DNA of 64,000 bases from Terriglobia bacterium (GTDB lineage Bacteria > Acidobacteriota > Terriglobia > UBA7540), in NCBI GenBank assembly GCA_030038235.1, contig JASHPE010000122.1, positions 20,925 to 84,924 on the forward strand, written 5' to 3'. Under the pieces are notes generated by a model. The model worked only from the letters and a program-made list of their open reading frames with translations, searched no databases and was not told the origin of the DNA. A program made the translations under genes and the position numbers. How positions within the stretch are numbered: the stretch's first letter is position 1; each line of letters starts with the position of its first letter. Below, in pieces: positions 50,539 through 58,098 of this stretch.

Positions 50539-51504
50539 TCATTGAATTGAAATGCGGTAGACGACATTTGCACTGGTCCCATACCACCCGCCGATGCTGA
50601 GGTAGAAGATTCCGTCCGTGGGCGCAGTCCACTGCACAGTCTTCAGCTCACTGCGTGAGTCCCACATCCTGCCGGACTCTTTCACGGCGCCGTCCGCGTC
50701 ATAGATTGCGGCGCCTGCGTCGCCGGTGTCATCAGGAGTTCTGAAATCGATGCGGAGCGTTTGCCCAGCCTTGAGACGCGCCTTGAAATACTGGAAAGTG
50801 TTACCCTCAAGGCGATGCGTCGTGACGTACAAGCCAGGTGATATCGTCACGGCTGCTTCAAACGACTTACCTCCCTCGGGGAAAGGCTTCTTGTCTCCCA
50901 CCATGCCCTTTGGGGCAGTTGCAGCGCTGCCCTGGGCGGACAATTGTTCGAGTCGTACCTGCGCCAGGCTATCTCCGCGCTGGTCGGCTAATGACTGCGC
51001 CGCCGCCGCATACTTGTTTGCATTCACCTGATCGCCTTGCCTCTGATAGAGATAGGCCAGGGTAGTTTGGGCCGACAGTGTGGGTATGGCATCAACAGAT
51101 TTTTGGAGGGCCTGAATGGCCTGGAGCAAATCATGCTGCTGAATATACGCCAGCCCATCCGCGTACTGCTTCAGAGCCTCCTGCTTTTGACCCTCAGAAG
51201 CGCCGGTGCTTTTCAACTCATCCCGCAAATCATCCAGGCTGAGGGGCCGGGCTTGGGTTTTGATTGCCAGGACCTGACCGAGCACCGCCGCGCCAATTAA
51301 CAATACGAAGCCAGCGAACGCGAATAGCATAAAGCGATGCAGGAGCTGTGCGAACCGCTCCTTGGTCAGCTTCTCCTTGGCGAGGCCGAAGAAAAGTTCC
51401 GGCACTCGCTTGGTGCGGAAAGCCATCAAGAGGACCAGGCCGACGAAAGCAAACAAGCTGACAGGAGTCTTAACCTGCACGAGCGCGCGAATAAGGTCGG
51501 CCAT
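50539..51504 (-). CDS. Membrane-anchored TPR protein with C-terminal beta-sandwich
   Basis: This encodes 321 residues. Two transmembrane helices (about 13-30 and 57-80) are followed by a region of TPR-like helices (ALKQYADGLAYIQQHDLLQA, then TTLAYLYQRQGDQVNANKYA). A C-terminal beta-rich domain follows (YFKARLKAGQTLRIDFRTPD, WTAPTDGIFYLSIGG) that resembles bacterial pre-peptidase C-terminal (PPC) domains. No enzyme motif is seen. It may act as a periplasmic scaffold or binding protein. It lies upstream of the Kdo hydroxylase gene on the same strand, and no specific function can be assigned. Confidence 0.75.
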   Translation of the reverse strand: MADLIRALVQVKTPVSLFAFVGLVLLMAFRTKRVPELFFGLAKEKLTKERFAQLLHRFMLFAFAGFVLLIGAAVLGQVLAIKTQARPLSLDDLRDELKSTGASEGQKQEALKQYADGLAYIQQHDLLQAIQALQKSVDAIPTLSAQTTLAYLYQRQGDQVNANKYAAAAQSLADQRGDSLAQVRLEQLSAQGSAATAPKGMVGDKKPFPEGGKSFEAAVTISPGLYVTTHRLEGNTFQYFKARLKAGQTLRIDFRTPDDTGDAGAAIYDADGAVKESGRMWDSRSELKTVQWTAPTDGIFYLSIGGWYGTSANVVYRISIQ

Positions 51505-51627
51505 CTGAACCTCGGATCGTTCCTCGACCTGTAGTGGAGCCCTGATTCTAGCACCAGTCCAGTGGAATCGATAACGACCCTACCCGTCCCGGCGTTATAA
51601 TCGAGTTGAGTCCCAAGGGGTTTTCGT

Positions 51628-52302
51628 ATGTCATTGCTTCGCGAAGATGACGCCATCGAAGTCCGGGAACGCCTGAAGGCCATGACGTCGCCGGTACGCC
51701 TGGTGCACTTCACGCAGGAGTTGAACCTCGAATATGGCCACGAGACGAAGCAACTTCTGGAAGAACTCTCTGCCCTCTCTGACCAGCTTTCGCTCGAGAT
51801 CCACAATTTCCTTCTCGAGAAAGACTACGCCGCCGAATACGGCGTCGACATGGTTCCGGCCACCGTGGTATGTAACGGCGACGCCAGGGGTATCCGCTTC
51901 TACGGCCTGCCGGCGGGATACGAGTTCGCGAGCCTCCTCGACGCGATTCTGATGGTGTCGCAAGGCGACTCCGGCCTGAGTGCGGAGAGCCGCGAGAAAG
52001 TGGCCGCCATCGCGCAGCCCCTGCACTTGCAGGTGTTCGTCACCCCCACCTGACCGCATTGCCCGCGGGCCGTGCGCCTGGCTCAGTCTTTGGCGCTGGA
52101 GAACGCGCTGGTCCAGGCCGACTGCATCGAAGCCACTGAATTCCCCGACCTCTCCAGCCGATTCCGAGTCTATGCCGTGCCGAAAACGGTCATCAACGGC
52201 TCGGGTTCAATTGAAGGCTCGCTGCCGGAGCAGTTCTTCCTCGAAGAGATTCTCAAGACTCTGCCTACGCCCGAACCGTGCGAACCTCCCCAGGCAACGT
52301 AG
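51628..52302 (+). CDS. Two-domain thioredoxin/PDO-like selenoprotein (in-frame TGA read as Sec142)
   Basis: Reading through the TGA at 52051-52053 gives 224 residues. The N-terminal thioredoxin-fold half (1-130; EYGVDMVPATVVC carries the cis-Pro) lacks a CxxC. The C-terminal half starts LQVFVTPT-U-PHCPRAV, where protein disulfide oxidoreductases have CPxC, and continues ALVQADCIEATEFPDL and YAVPKTVING with its own cis-Pro. Coding similarity runs through the TGA without a frame change to a TAG at 52302. The active site is therefore a Sec-x-x-Cys pair (U142, C145). The role is probably cytoplasmic thiol-disulfide exchange. Confidence 0.87.
52067..52084 (+). promoter_or_regulatory. Candidate bacterial SECIS hairpin of the PDO-like gene
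   Basis: GGGCC (52067-52071) pairs with GGCTC (52080-52084, one G-U pair) around an 8-nt loop that begins with G, starting 18 nt after the TGA. This fits the published constraints for bacterial SECIS elements. A competing GCC-CGCG-GGC hairpin lies closer to the TGA. Confidence 0.45.
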
Positions 52303-52351
52303 CAAGACACTCCGGTTCGGCGCTCACAGACGCCCTTAAGCCGGATCGTCT

Positions 52352-52867
52352 TCAGTACGTGAGCACCGAGTGAAGGTCGTACTTCGACAGCTTTTTCCTG
52401 CCCTTGAGGAATCCCAGTTCGATCAGAAATCCGAGACCCGCAACGTGCCCGCCGAGCGACTCCACAAGCTGCGCGACGGCCGCGGCCGTCCCGCCCGTGG
52501 CCAGCAGGTCGTCGACGATGAGAACCTCCTGACCCGCGCTGACCGCGTCGCGGTGGATTTCGAGCGCATCCTTCCCGTATTCCAGGCTGTAGCTGGCGCT
52601 GGCCACGGCCACCGGCAGCTTGCCCGGCTTGCGCACGGGGATGAAGCCCGCGTTCAGGCGATAAGCCACCATGGGCGCGAAGATAAAGCCGCGCGCTTCG
52701 ATTCCCACCACCCGATCGACCTTGCGGCCGACGTAGTGGTCCGCCAAAGCGTCGACGGCGCGGCGCAGACCGACGGGGTCTTTGAGCAATGTCGTGATGT
52801 CGTAGAACAGAATGCCGGGCTTCGGATAATCCGGCACCTCGCGAATCAGCTTCTTGAGATCGTTCAC
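52352..52867 (-). CDS. apt: Adenine phosphoribosyltransferase
   Basis: This encodes 171 residues from a GTG at 52867, giving [19 protein letters not shown], the normal Apt N-terminus; a longer frame to 52933 overlaps repeat [16 protein letters not shown] and the PRPP-binding [16 protein letters not shown] are intact, as are [11 protein letters not shown] and the K..LP region. It salvages adenine by transferring it to PRPP, giving AMP. The length is typical of bacterial Apt. The adjacent repeat block (52913-52977) forms its leader. Confidence 0.94.
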   Translation of the reverse strand: MNDLKKLIREVPDYPKPGILFYDITTLLKDPVGLRRAVDALADHYVGRKVDRVVGIEARGFIFAPMVAYRLNAGFIPVRKPGKLPVAVASASYSLEYGKDALEIHRDAVSAGQEVLIVDDLLATGGTAAAVAQLVESLGGHVAGLGFLIELGFLKGRKKLSKYDLHSVLTY

Positions 52868-52912
52868 TGCCTCAGTACCTCCGAGTTCTTCGCGGCTCGC
52901 GAAGAGGACCTC

Positions 52913-52977
52913 ACCACAGAGGGCACAGAGCATCGCCGAGGAAGACTCTGTGGCCGCCGTGATCTCCGTGGTGAATT
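52913..52977. repeat. CACAGAGG-type dispersed repeats, locus 4
   Basis: ACCACAGAGGGCACAGAG, GACTCTGTGGCCGCCGTG and ATCTCCGTGGTGAATTC are direct and inverted copies of the unit described at 12764, 26804 and 37640. They fill most of the gap between apt and the acylphosphatase gene. Confidence 0.65.
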
Positions 52978-52994
52978 CACTTTTGATTGCGGGC

Positions 52995-53291
52995 TTACCA
53001 ACCCCCTTCGATCATGAAATTTCCGTAATGCTCGTTGACCGCCTCCTCGGACTCATCCACCGACATCACTTGTGCGCTGCGAGGGCCTTCCATTAGTTGG
53101 ACCTTGAATACCTCAAGCCTCGAGGCCTCGCCGACGGCGTAGACCTCCACTGTGCCGTCGGAGCAGTTCCGGACATATCCGCCCAGGCCGAGCCGCCCCG
53201 CAGCGCGTTCGGCGAAGTACCGGAAGCCGACGCCTTGCACGCGGCCTGAGATCCGGTACTTTTTCGCGATGCGCTGCTTGGCTGATCTCAT
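52995..53291 (-). CDS. acyP: Acylphosphatase
   Basis: This encodes 98 residues. The signature [18 protein letters not shown] contains the catalytic Arg, and [17 protein letters not shown] contains the catalytic Asn. The fold is a small ferredoxin-like domain that hydrolyses acyl phosphates. The ATG at 53291 gives the normal family length; a GTG at 53339 would add 16 unusual residues. It precedes apt on the same strand across a repeat-filled gap. The cellular substrate is uncertain, as for most acylphosphatases. Confidence 0.92.
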   Translation of the reverse strand: MRSAKQRIAKKYRISGRVQGVGFRYFAERAAGRLGLGGYVRNCSDGTVEVYAVGEASRLEVFKVQLMEGPRSAQVMSVDESEEAVNEHYGNFMIEGGW

Positions 53292-53376
53292 GCGCGGGTG
53301 GGCACGATTCCTGACCTCGGCGTGCGGACTGGTCTTCACGGCAATTCTACATCGCGCGCGCGGCGCTGCGCCACAC

Positions 53377-54402
53377 TTAGCCGCGTCCCATGACTACGGT
53401 GTGCGGACTCATCGCTATCGGGTGAGCGGTGACGCCTCCGAAGCCCGCCGCCTGATACATGGCCGTGAGTTCGCTCAGCGTGTAGGCGTCGCCCGCGACC
53501 GTGGAAGCGAGCATGGTCATGCTGAAGCCCGCAGGCATGGGTGGCGAGACACGGTCTTCATTGGGCACGAACTCGAGCGTGGCGGCGCGCCCGCCCGGGC
53601 GCAGCGCGGCGTGGACCTTTTTCAGCAAACCCACGCAGGTGGATTGGTCGAAGTGATGCAGAAAGTTGGTCAGCAACACGGCGTCGTATGGCTCACCGAA
53701 GTCGACCTCGAAGGCGCTGCCGGGCAGCATGTCATATCGATCCTGGACGCCGGCCCGGCGCGCATTGTCGAGAGCCACGCGCAGCACCGGGGCCCAATCG
53801 AGACCGGTGACGTGGGCCTGCAGATTCTGCTTCGCGATTTCGATGCCGAACAATCCGTGGCCAGCGGCGATATCCAGCACGCGCATCGGGCCGGTGTGAC
53901 CTTCCAGCACCACCGCGCCCAGCGGACCCACCATAGGCGCCATCATCGGCGCCATCGTCTCCGCGAACTGCACCCAGATCGGATTCTCCGGCTCCACGCT
54001 CCCGGCGCCGGGCAAACTCGTTCGTCCGGCGCGCACGACATCCGCCAGCTTGTCGTAAGGCTCGCGCATGGCCGGATTGCCGAGGAACTGTGCGATGGAG
54101 GCCAGGCACGCAGGCGAACGCGGATCAAGGAATGCAGCGCTCGTGCGGCTGTGCTCGTAATGTCCGTCCTTCTTCACCAGCACGCCGTGAATGGTGAGGA
54201 AGTCGCACAGAATGCGGATGCCGCGCTCGGACGCCGAGCAGTGGCGGGCAATCGAGGCCACGTCTCCGGGCCCGTTGCCAATTGCCCGGAAAAGATCGAG
54301 GTCGATGGCCGCTTTCAGGGCCGCCGTGCGCTGATGCGCCTGAAGCATGTCAAAAACCAGGGCGGGAGTTAACGGGGCCTCGGCGGCATTGCCAGTGTGC
54401 AT
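53377..54402 (-). CDS. SAM-dependent O-methyltransferase-like protein
   Basis: This encodes 341 residues with two parts. An N-terminal dimerisation/winged-helix domain (about 10-100; LKAAIDLDLFRAIGNGP, SERGIRILCDFLTIHGVLVK) resembles plant-type and polyketide O-methyltransferases. A class I Rossmann domain follows with the SAM motif VLDIAAGHGLFGIEIAKQN, the later LLTNFLHHFDQSTCVGLLKK and LRPGGRAATLEFVPNED. The ATG at 54402 follows AGGAG. The substrate is unknown, and no biosynthetic cluster surrounds it. Confidence 0.88.
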   Translation of the reverse strand: MHTGNAAEAPLTPALVFDMLQAHQRTAALKAAIDLDLFRAIGNGPGDVASIARHCSASERGIRILCDFLTIHGVLVKKDGHYEHSRTSAAFLDPRSPACLASIAQFLGNPAMREPYDKLADVVRAGRTSLPGAGSVEPENPIWVQFAETMAPMMAPMVGPLGAVVLEGHTGPMRVLDIAAGHGLFGIEIAKQNLQAHVTGLDWAPVLRVALDNARRAGVQDRYDMLPGSAFEVDFGEPYDAVLLTNFLHHFDQSTCVGLLKKVHAALRPGGRAATLEFVPNEDRVSPPMPAGFSMTMLASTVAGDAYTLSELTAMYQAAGFGGVTAHPIAMSPHTVVMGRG

Positions 54403-54556
54403 GAGCAAGTCTCCTATTCGATGAGTGCGTTTCGTCCCGGCGCATGCCGGGGTGCATCAGTCTATATCCAACGGTGTAATTTGCTATGGGAAATCTCTCT
54501 TCGAAGCACCGGCATTCCCGCGGGAATGACGTGCTTCGAAGGGCGATCCCGCCTTA

Positions 54557-55387
54557 TCAAAGCGATCTTCCCTCGCCCGCGAGACGCCGCAGGGCTGCGG
54601 GCCGATTGGTGATCACCGCGTCGACGCCGATCCCGAGCAGGCGCCGCCATGCGCGAGGCGTCTCCACGCCCCAGGGCGCGACTTGCAGGGCTTGGGCGTG
54701 GGCGCGCTCGACAAACTTGCGCGTCACCAGCGCGCCCAGAGGAAGCACCACGCGGGCCCCGGCCGCTTGCGCGCGGCGGATGGCCGGCAGCGTACGCGTG
54801 CAATCGAGACCGAGCGCGATACCATCATGCAGCTCCCGCATGCGTTCCAGAGCCTCGGGACGAAACGAGATTACCACCACGTTGTCCGCTACGCCGGCTT
54901 CGTGAATCGCCTTCAGCACTTTCTCCTCGAGCCCGTCATTCGAATTGCGCTCGCGCTTCAGTTCCAGGTAAGCGCGGCACCCTCGCTCCTTCACCCGGGC
55001 GAGCGCTTCGGCGAGCAGCGGAATCTTCAGGCCGCGGAACCTGGCCTTGGCGAGCGCCGGACGCCTTTCGTTGAACCACGAGCCCGCGTCCAGACGGCGA
55101 AGCGCCTCCACGCTCAGCGCGTCCACACGACCCGTGCCGCTGGTGGTCCGTTCCAGCCGCGCATCGTGGATCACCATGGGAACGCCGTCCGCGGAGAGCC
55201 TCACGTCCAGCTCGATGCCGTCGGCGCCTTGCCGCAGTGCCAGATCGAAAGCCGCGAGCGTGTTCTCGGGAGCCTCGGCGGAAGCTCCCCGGTGCGCGAG
55301 AATCAAGGTGCGTTTGCGGATCGGGTCCTGCGCCCGCCTTGCGGAGCGGCTCGCGAGCAGGGTCGCGCGATGGATGAGGGGGCTCAT
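54557..55387 (-). CDS. Glycerophosphodiester phosphodiesterase
   Basis: This encodes 276 residues with the GDPD TIM-barrel motifs. LAHRGASAEAPENTLAAF supplies His32, Arg33 and Glu41. IELDVRLSADGVPMVIHD supplies Glu59, Asp61 and His74. AYLELKRERN and AVITNRPAAL follow later. It hydrolyses glycerophosphodiesters to glycerol-3-phosphate and an alcohol. No signal peptide is present, so it acts in the cytoplasm, like UgpQ. The start overlaps the glpD stop by 4 nt (ATGA), so the product can be oxidised directly by the coupled dehydrogenase. Confidence 0.93.
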   Translation of the reverse strand: MSPLIHRATLLASRSARRAQDPIRKRTLILAHRGASAEAPENTLAAFDLALRQGADGIELDVRLSADGVPMVIHDARLERTTSGTGRVDALSVEALRRLDAGSWFNERRPALAKARFRGLKIPLLAEALARVKERGCRAYLELKRERNSNDGLEEKVLKAIHEAGVADNVVVISFRPEALERMRELHDGIALGLDCTRTLPAIRRAQAAGARVVLPLGALVTRKFVERAHAQALQVAPWGVETPRAWRRLLGIGVDAVITNRPAALRRLAGEGRSL

Positions 55388-56991
55388 GATCCCACTCGCA
55401 CAGGGGCGGCATCCGTGGATGCTGCGCCGGGACACTCAAGGACGCGCTTCACCGCTTCCGAGGCGCCCTGCAGCAGCGTACCTGTCCAGTTCAAACCCGA
55501 CCGGCGCAGCAGAAAGTCATCCGTCTTCACGGCCATCTCCTCATGGGCTGCGAATCTGGCTTCGGCGGCGAGCAGAGGACCTTCTTCATGGCCGTTGATC
55601 GAGGCGCTGCTCCCCGGAATCGGCTCGGTCAGCTCGGGCCGACCGAGCACCGGATCGAGCACCGCGCGCCAGCGGCTGCCGTACGTGCGCACGATGCGTT
55701 CGGCCACTCCGGTTGCGATGTGGAACTCGCGCTCGGCCTCTTCGACGGACCGCCGCACGAAAGGCTCGAAGGGTCCGGTGCGGCCGCCGGGAAACGGAGC
55801 GCGCCGGCTGGAGCCTTCGAGCCTCATACCGAGATGCGAGGCTACCTGACGAGCCACGTCCTCGCCGAGCGCTCGCGCCGTGGTCAGTTTGCCGCCGCAG
55901 ATCGAGATCATATTCCGCGCCCACGGATCCTGGTGCAGGCGGCTCTCGCGGGTCACGGCCGATGGACTCTTGTTAACGCCGTCCAGCACCAGCGCGCGCA
56001 GCCCCGCCCATGGGCAGCGCACCTCCGCGTTGGTGAGCGGCTCGGCGAAGACGCTGTTGGCGGCGCGCAGCAGGTAATCGACGTCAGCCTGACCGGGGGC
56101 GACGCCGGCGGGATCGCCTTCGAAGTCGGTGTCGGTGGTGCCGAGCATGGCGCCGCCGTGCCACGGCCACATCACGAAGATGCGATCCTCTCCGGGGACC
56201 GCGGCCAGCAGCGCGAGCTTCCCGGTGACCGGAGGCACCACCACGTGCGTGCCTTTGGTCAGGCGCACTGTCCGCGAGCCATCAAAGCCCTTGACCAGGG
56301 CGCGTACGCGATCCACCCACGGGCCGGCGGCGTTTACGAAGAAGCGCGCGGCCACTTCGAAGCGCCTCCCGCTCAGGGCGTCCTCAACTTCCACGGCCGT
56401 GACGCGTCCGGCGCTCGAAGCGATCGCGCGTACCTCGGCGTAGTTCGCCACCGCCGCGCCGTGATCGGCGGCATCGACAACGGTTTCGATTGTCAGCCGC
56501 GCGTCGTCCGTGCCGGAGTCGTGATACATCGCGGCCGCGCGCAGGCCGTCGGGGCGCAAGGTGGGCATCATCTCCGAAGCCTGGGACGCGCTGATCATCC
56601 GGTGGCGATCCTCGGCGCCGAGATTGCCCAACAAGTCGTAGACGCTGAGCCCAAGCCTGATCTTCGCCGGAGAGAAGGGATTGCCGCGGTAGATCGGCAA
56701 CAAGAAAGCGACCGGCCGCGCCAGATGGGGAGCCAAACGCTGCAACCTTCGCCGTTCCTGGCGCGCTTCGCGCACCAGCTTGAAATCGAATTGCTCCAGG
56801 TAGCGCAGCCCGCCGTGAATGAGCTTGCTGGAGCGGCTGGACGTGCCGCTGGAGAAATCGCGCGCCTCCACCAGCGCAACCTTCAGCCCGCCCAGCGCGG
56901 CGTCGCGCGCCGTTGCGGCGCCGTTGATGCCGCCGCCGATCACGAGCAGATCGAGTTTTTGCCGGGCCAGGGCTTCGAGATCGCGCTTCAT
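55384..56991 (-). CDS. glpD: Aerobic glycerol-3-phosphate dehydrogenase
   Basis: This encodes 535 residues. The FAD-binding motif LLVIGGGINGAATARDAALG lies at residues 15-34. SSRSSKLIHGGLRYLEQFDF and the later RLTKGTHVVVP, WPWHGGAMLGTTDTDFEGDP and CGGKLTTARALGEDV blocks are GlpD-typical. The membrane-associated flavoenzyme oxidises glycerol-3-phosphate to dihydroxyacetone phosphate and passes electrons to quinone. The start at 56991 is chosen because upstream codons have no family similarity. The C-terminal helical domain is complete. The gene is coupled downstream to a glycerophosphodiesterase and sits just after a lipase gene, giving a small lipid/glycerol catabolic unit. Confidence 0.95.
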   Translation of the reverse strand: MKRDLEALARQKLDLLVIGGGINGAATARDAALGGLKVALVEARDFSSGTSSRSSKLIHGGLRYLEQFDFKLVREARQERRRLQRLAPHLARPVAFLLPIYRGNPFSPAKIRLGLSVYDLLGNLGAEDRHRMISASQASEMMPTLRPDGLRAAAMYHDSGTDDARLTIETVVDAADHGAAVANYAEVRAIASSAGRVTAVEVEDALSGRRFEVAARFFVNAAGPWVDRVRALVKGFDGSRTVRLTKGTHVVVPPVTGKLALLAAVPGEDRIFVMWPWHGGAMLGTTDTDFEGDPAGVAPGQADVDYLLRAANSVFAEPLTNAEVRCPWAGLRALVLDGVNKSPSAVTRESRLHQDPWARNMISICGGKLTTARALGEDVARQVASHLGMRLEGSSRRAPFPGGRTGPFEPFVRRSVEEAEREFHIATGVAERIVRTYGSRWRAVLDPVLGRPELTEPIPGSSASINGHEEGPLLAAEARFAAHEEMAVKTDDFLLRRSGLNWTGTLLQGASEAVKRVLECPGAASTDAAPVRVGS

Positions 56992-57025
56992 ATCGGAGAA
57001 GAGCCAAATTGCCAGATTAGCACGG

Positions 57026-57838
57026 TCACAGTGCACTCACCCGATTCACGATCGCGTCGTATTTGGCGAGATACTTGAAGCCCGGTGGCGGCCCGAATTC
57101 AGGCGGGCGATCGAGATCGTGCCCGATCTCGTCAACATGATCCGCCGGCCACGCGGGCCAGCTCGCGCCCCAGCGCTCCGCCGACGACACCGTAACCAAA
57201 CCGTCGTTTTCTTCGCCCGTCACGCGCTTGACGTAATCGTGCAAGCCTAGCAGAAGCCGCGACGCCGGCGTTGGTCCTGCGCGCCCCTGGCCTGCCACGG
57301 AAAAGTAATGAACAGCGGGATTATCGGGGTAGTCTTTGTTGAATTGCTCCATGCTCGCGGTTCCCAAGTCGAGGAGCGCATCGGGGTCGATGCGGAGCGC
57401 CTTCAGCAAATCGGCGACACCGTCCCGCGTCAGGCTTCCCAGCACGCCATCGAGATCGTCGCCCGCGAGCAGGTCGGCGACGCGCGAGCCTTGATGCGGC
57501 GAGCCAATGGTGCTGAGCGACGTGATTCGGCTGGAGAGATCGTTGCCCGCGTTCGTGTTCGGGTTTCCGGGCGACAGCACGAAGCGCGAGTCCAGCCCGC
57601 CCTGGCTGTGCCCGATGATGTGAGTCCTGGCATCGGGATCGAGACCGCCATCGCCGAATGCAACCCAAATCAGCCCACGAAGCTGTTCGCCGCGCTCAAG
57701 GATGGTGCCGGTCGCGTTGAGTTGGGGCGCCAGGACCTTGTGGCCGAGATCCTCCAACCGCTCTGCCACGCCGTTGAAGTACTCAATGCCTAACTCCTCG
57801 CGAAATCCCAGAATCCCGTGGACAAGAACGATGTTCAT
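57026..57838 (-). CDS. Alpha/beta-hydrolase, family I lipase-like
   Basis: This encodes 270 residues starting MNIVLVHGILGFREELGIEY. The nucleophile elbow is IIGHSQGGLDSRFV (Ser78). A catalytic Asp is likely in EENDGLVTVSSAERWG, which also resembles the Ca-binding region of Pseudomonas/Burkholderia lipases, and a His is likely in DEIGHDLDRP. STIGSPHQGSRVAD is another lipase-family block. No signal peptide is present, unlike secreted lipases, so it may be cytoplasmic or exported by another route. It probably hydrolyses acylglycerol or phospholipid esters, in keeping with glpD and the glycerophosphodiesterase downstream. Confidence 0.87.
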   Translation of the reverse strand: MNIVLVHGILGFREELGIEYFNGVAERLEDLGHKVLAPQLNATGTILERGEQLRGLIWVAFGDGGLDPDARTHIIGHSQGGLDSRFVLSPGNPNTNAGNDLSSRITSLSTIGSPHQGSRVADLLAGDDLDGVLGSLTRDGVADLLKALRIDPDALLDLGTASMEQFNKDYPDNPAVHYFSVAGQGRAGPTPASRLLLGLHDYVKRVTGEENDGLVTVSSAERWGASWPAWPADHVDEIGHDLDRPPEFGPPPGFKYLAKYDAIVNRVSAL

Positions 57839-57957
57839 GGCGTGCCCCGTGAAGATTGACGTTCCGCCGCGCGGGCGGCGCTGGCCACATCATGGCACAA
57901 ATCCGTGTTTTGGTCTGCGGCCTTCGACCGCCGCAGATCTTTCGGTCGTGCGCCAAT

Positions 57958-58000
57958 CCCAGACGTACGGGCGGCACTTGTGGCCGCCCGTACATCTGGG
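57958..58000. repeat. Dispersed palindromic element, copy 3 (loop-less)
   Basis: Arms CCCAGACGTACGGGCGGC (57958-57975) and GCCGCCCGTACATCTGGG (57983-58000) are complementary with one mismatch around a 7-nt loop. The arm sequence matches copies 1 and 2, but their long CGTGCCRTCAGTTG loop is absent, which suggests a shortened derivative or a solo end. Confidence 0.8.
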
Positions 58001-58098
58001 ATCAGGACGACACACAGATTCTTCTGGACACTTTGCCGCAGCAGAGGGATACTGCCGCCGGCAACACCCTGGATCTCAAGTCGACGGAGGGGGCTTTG

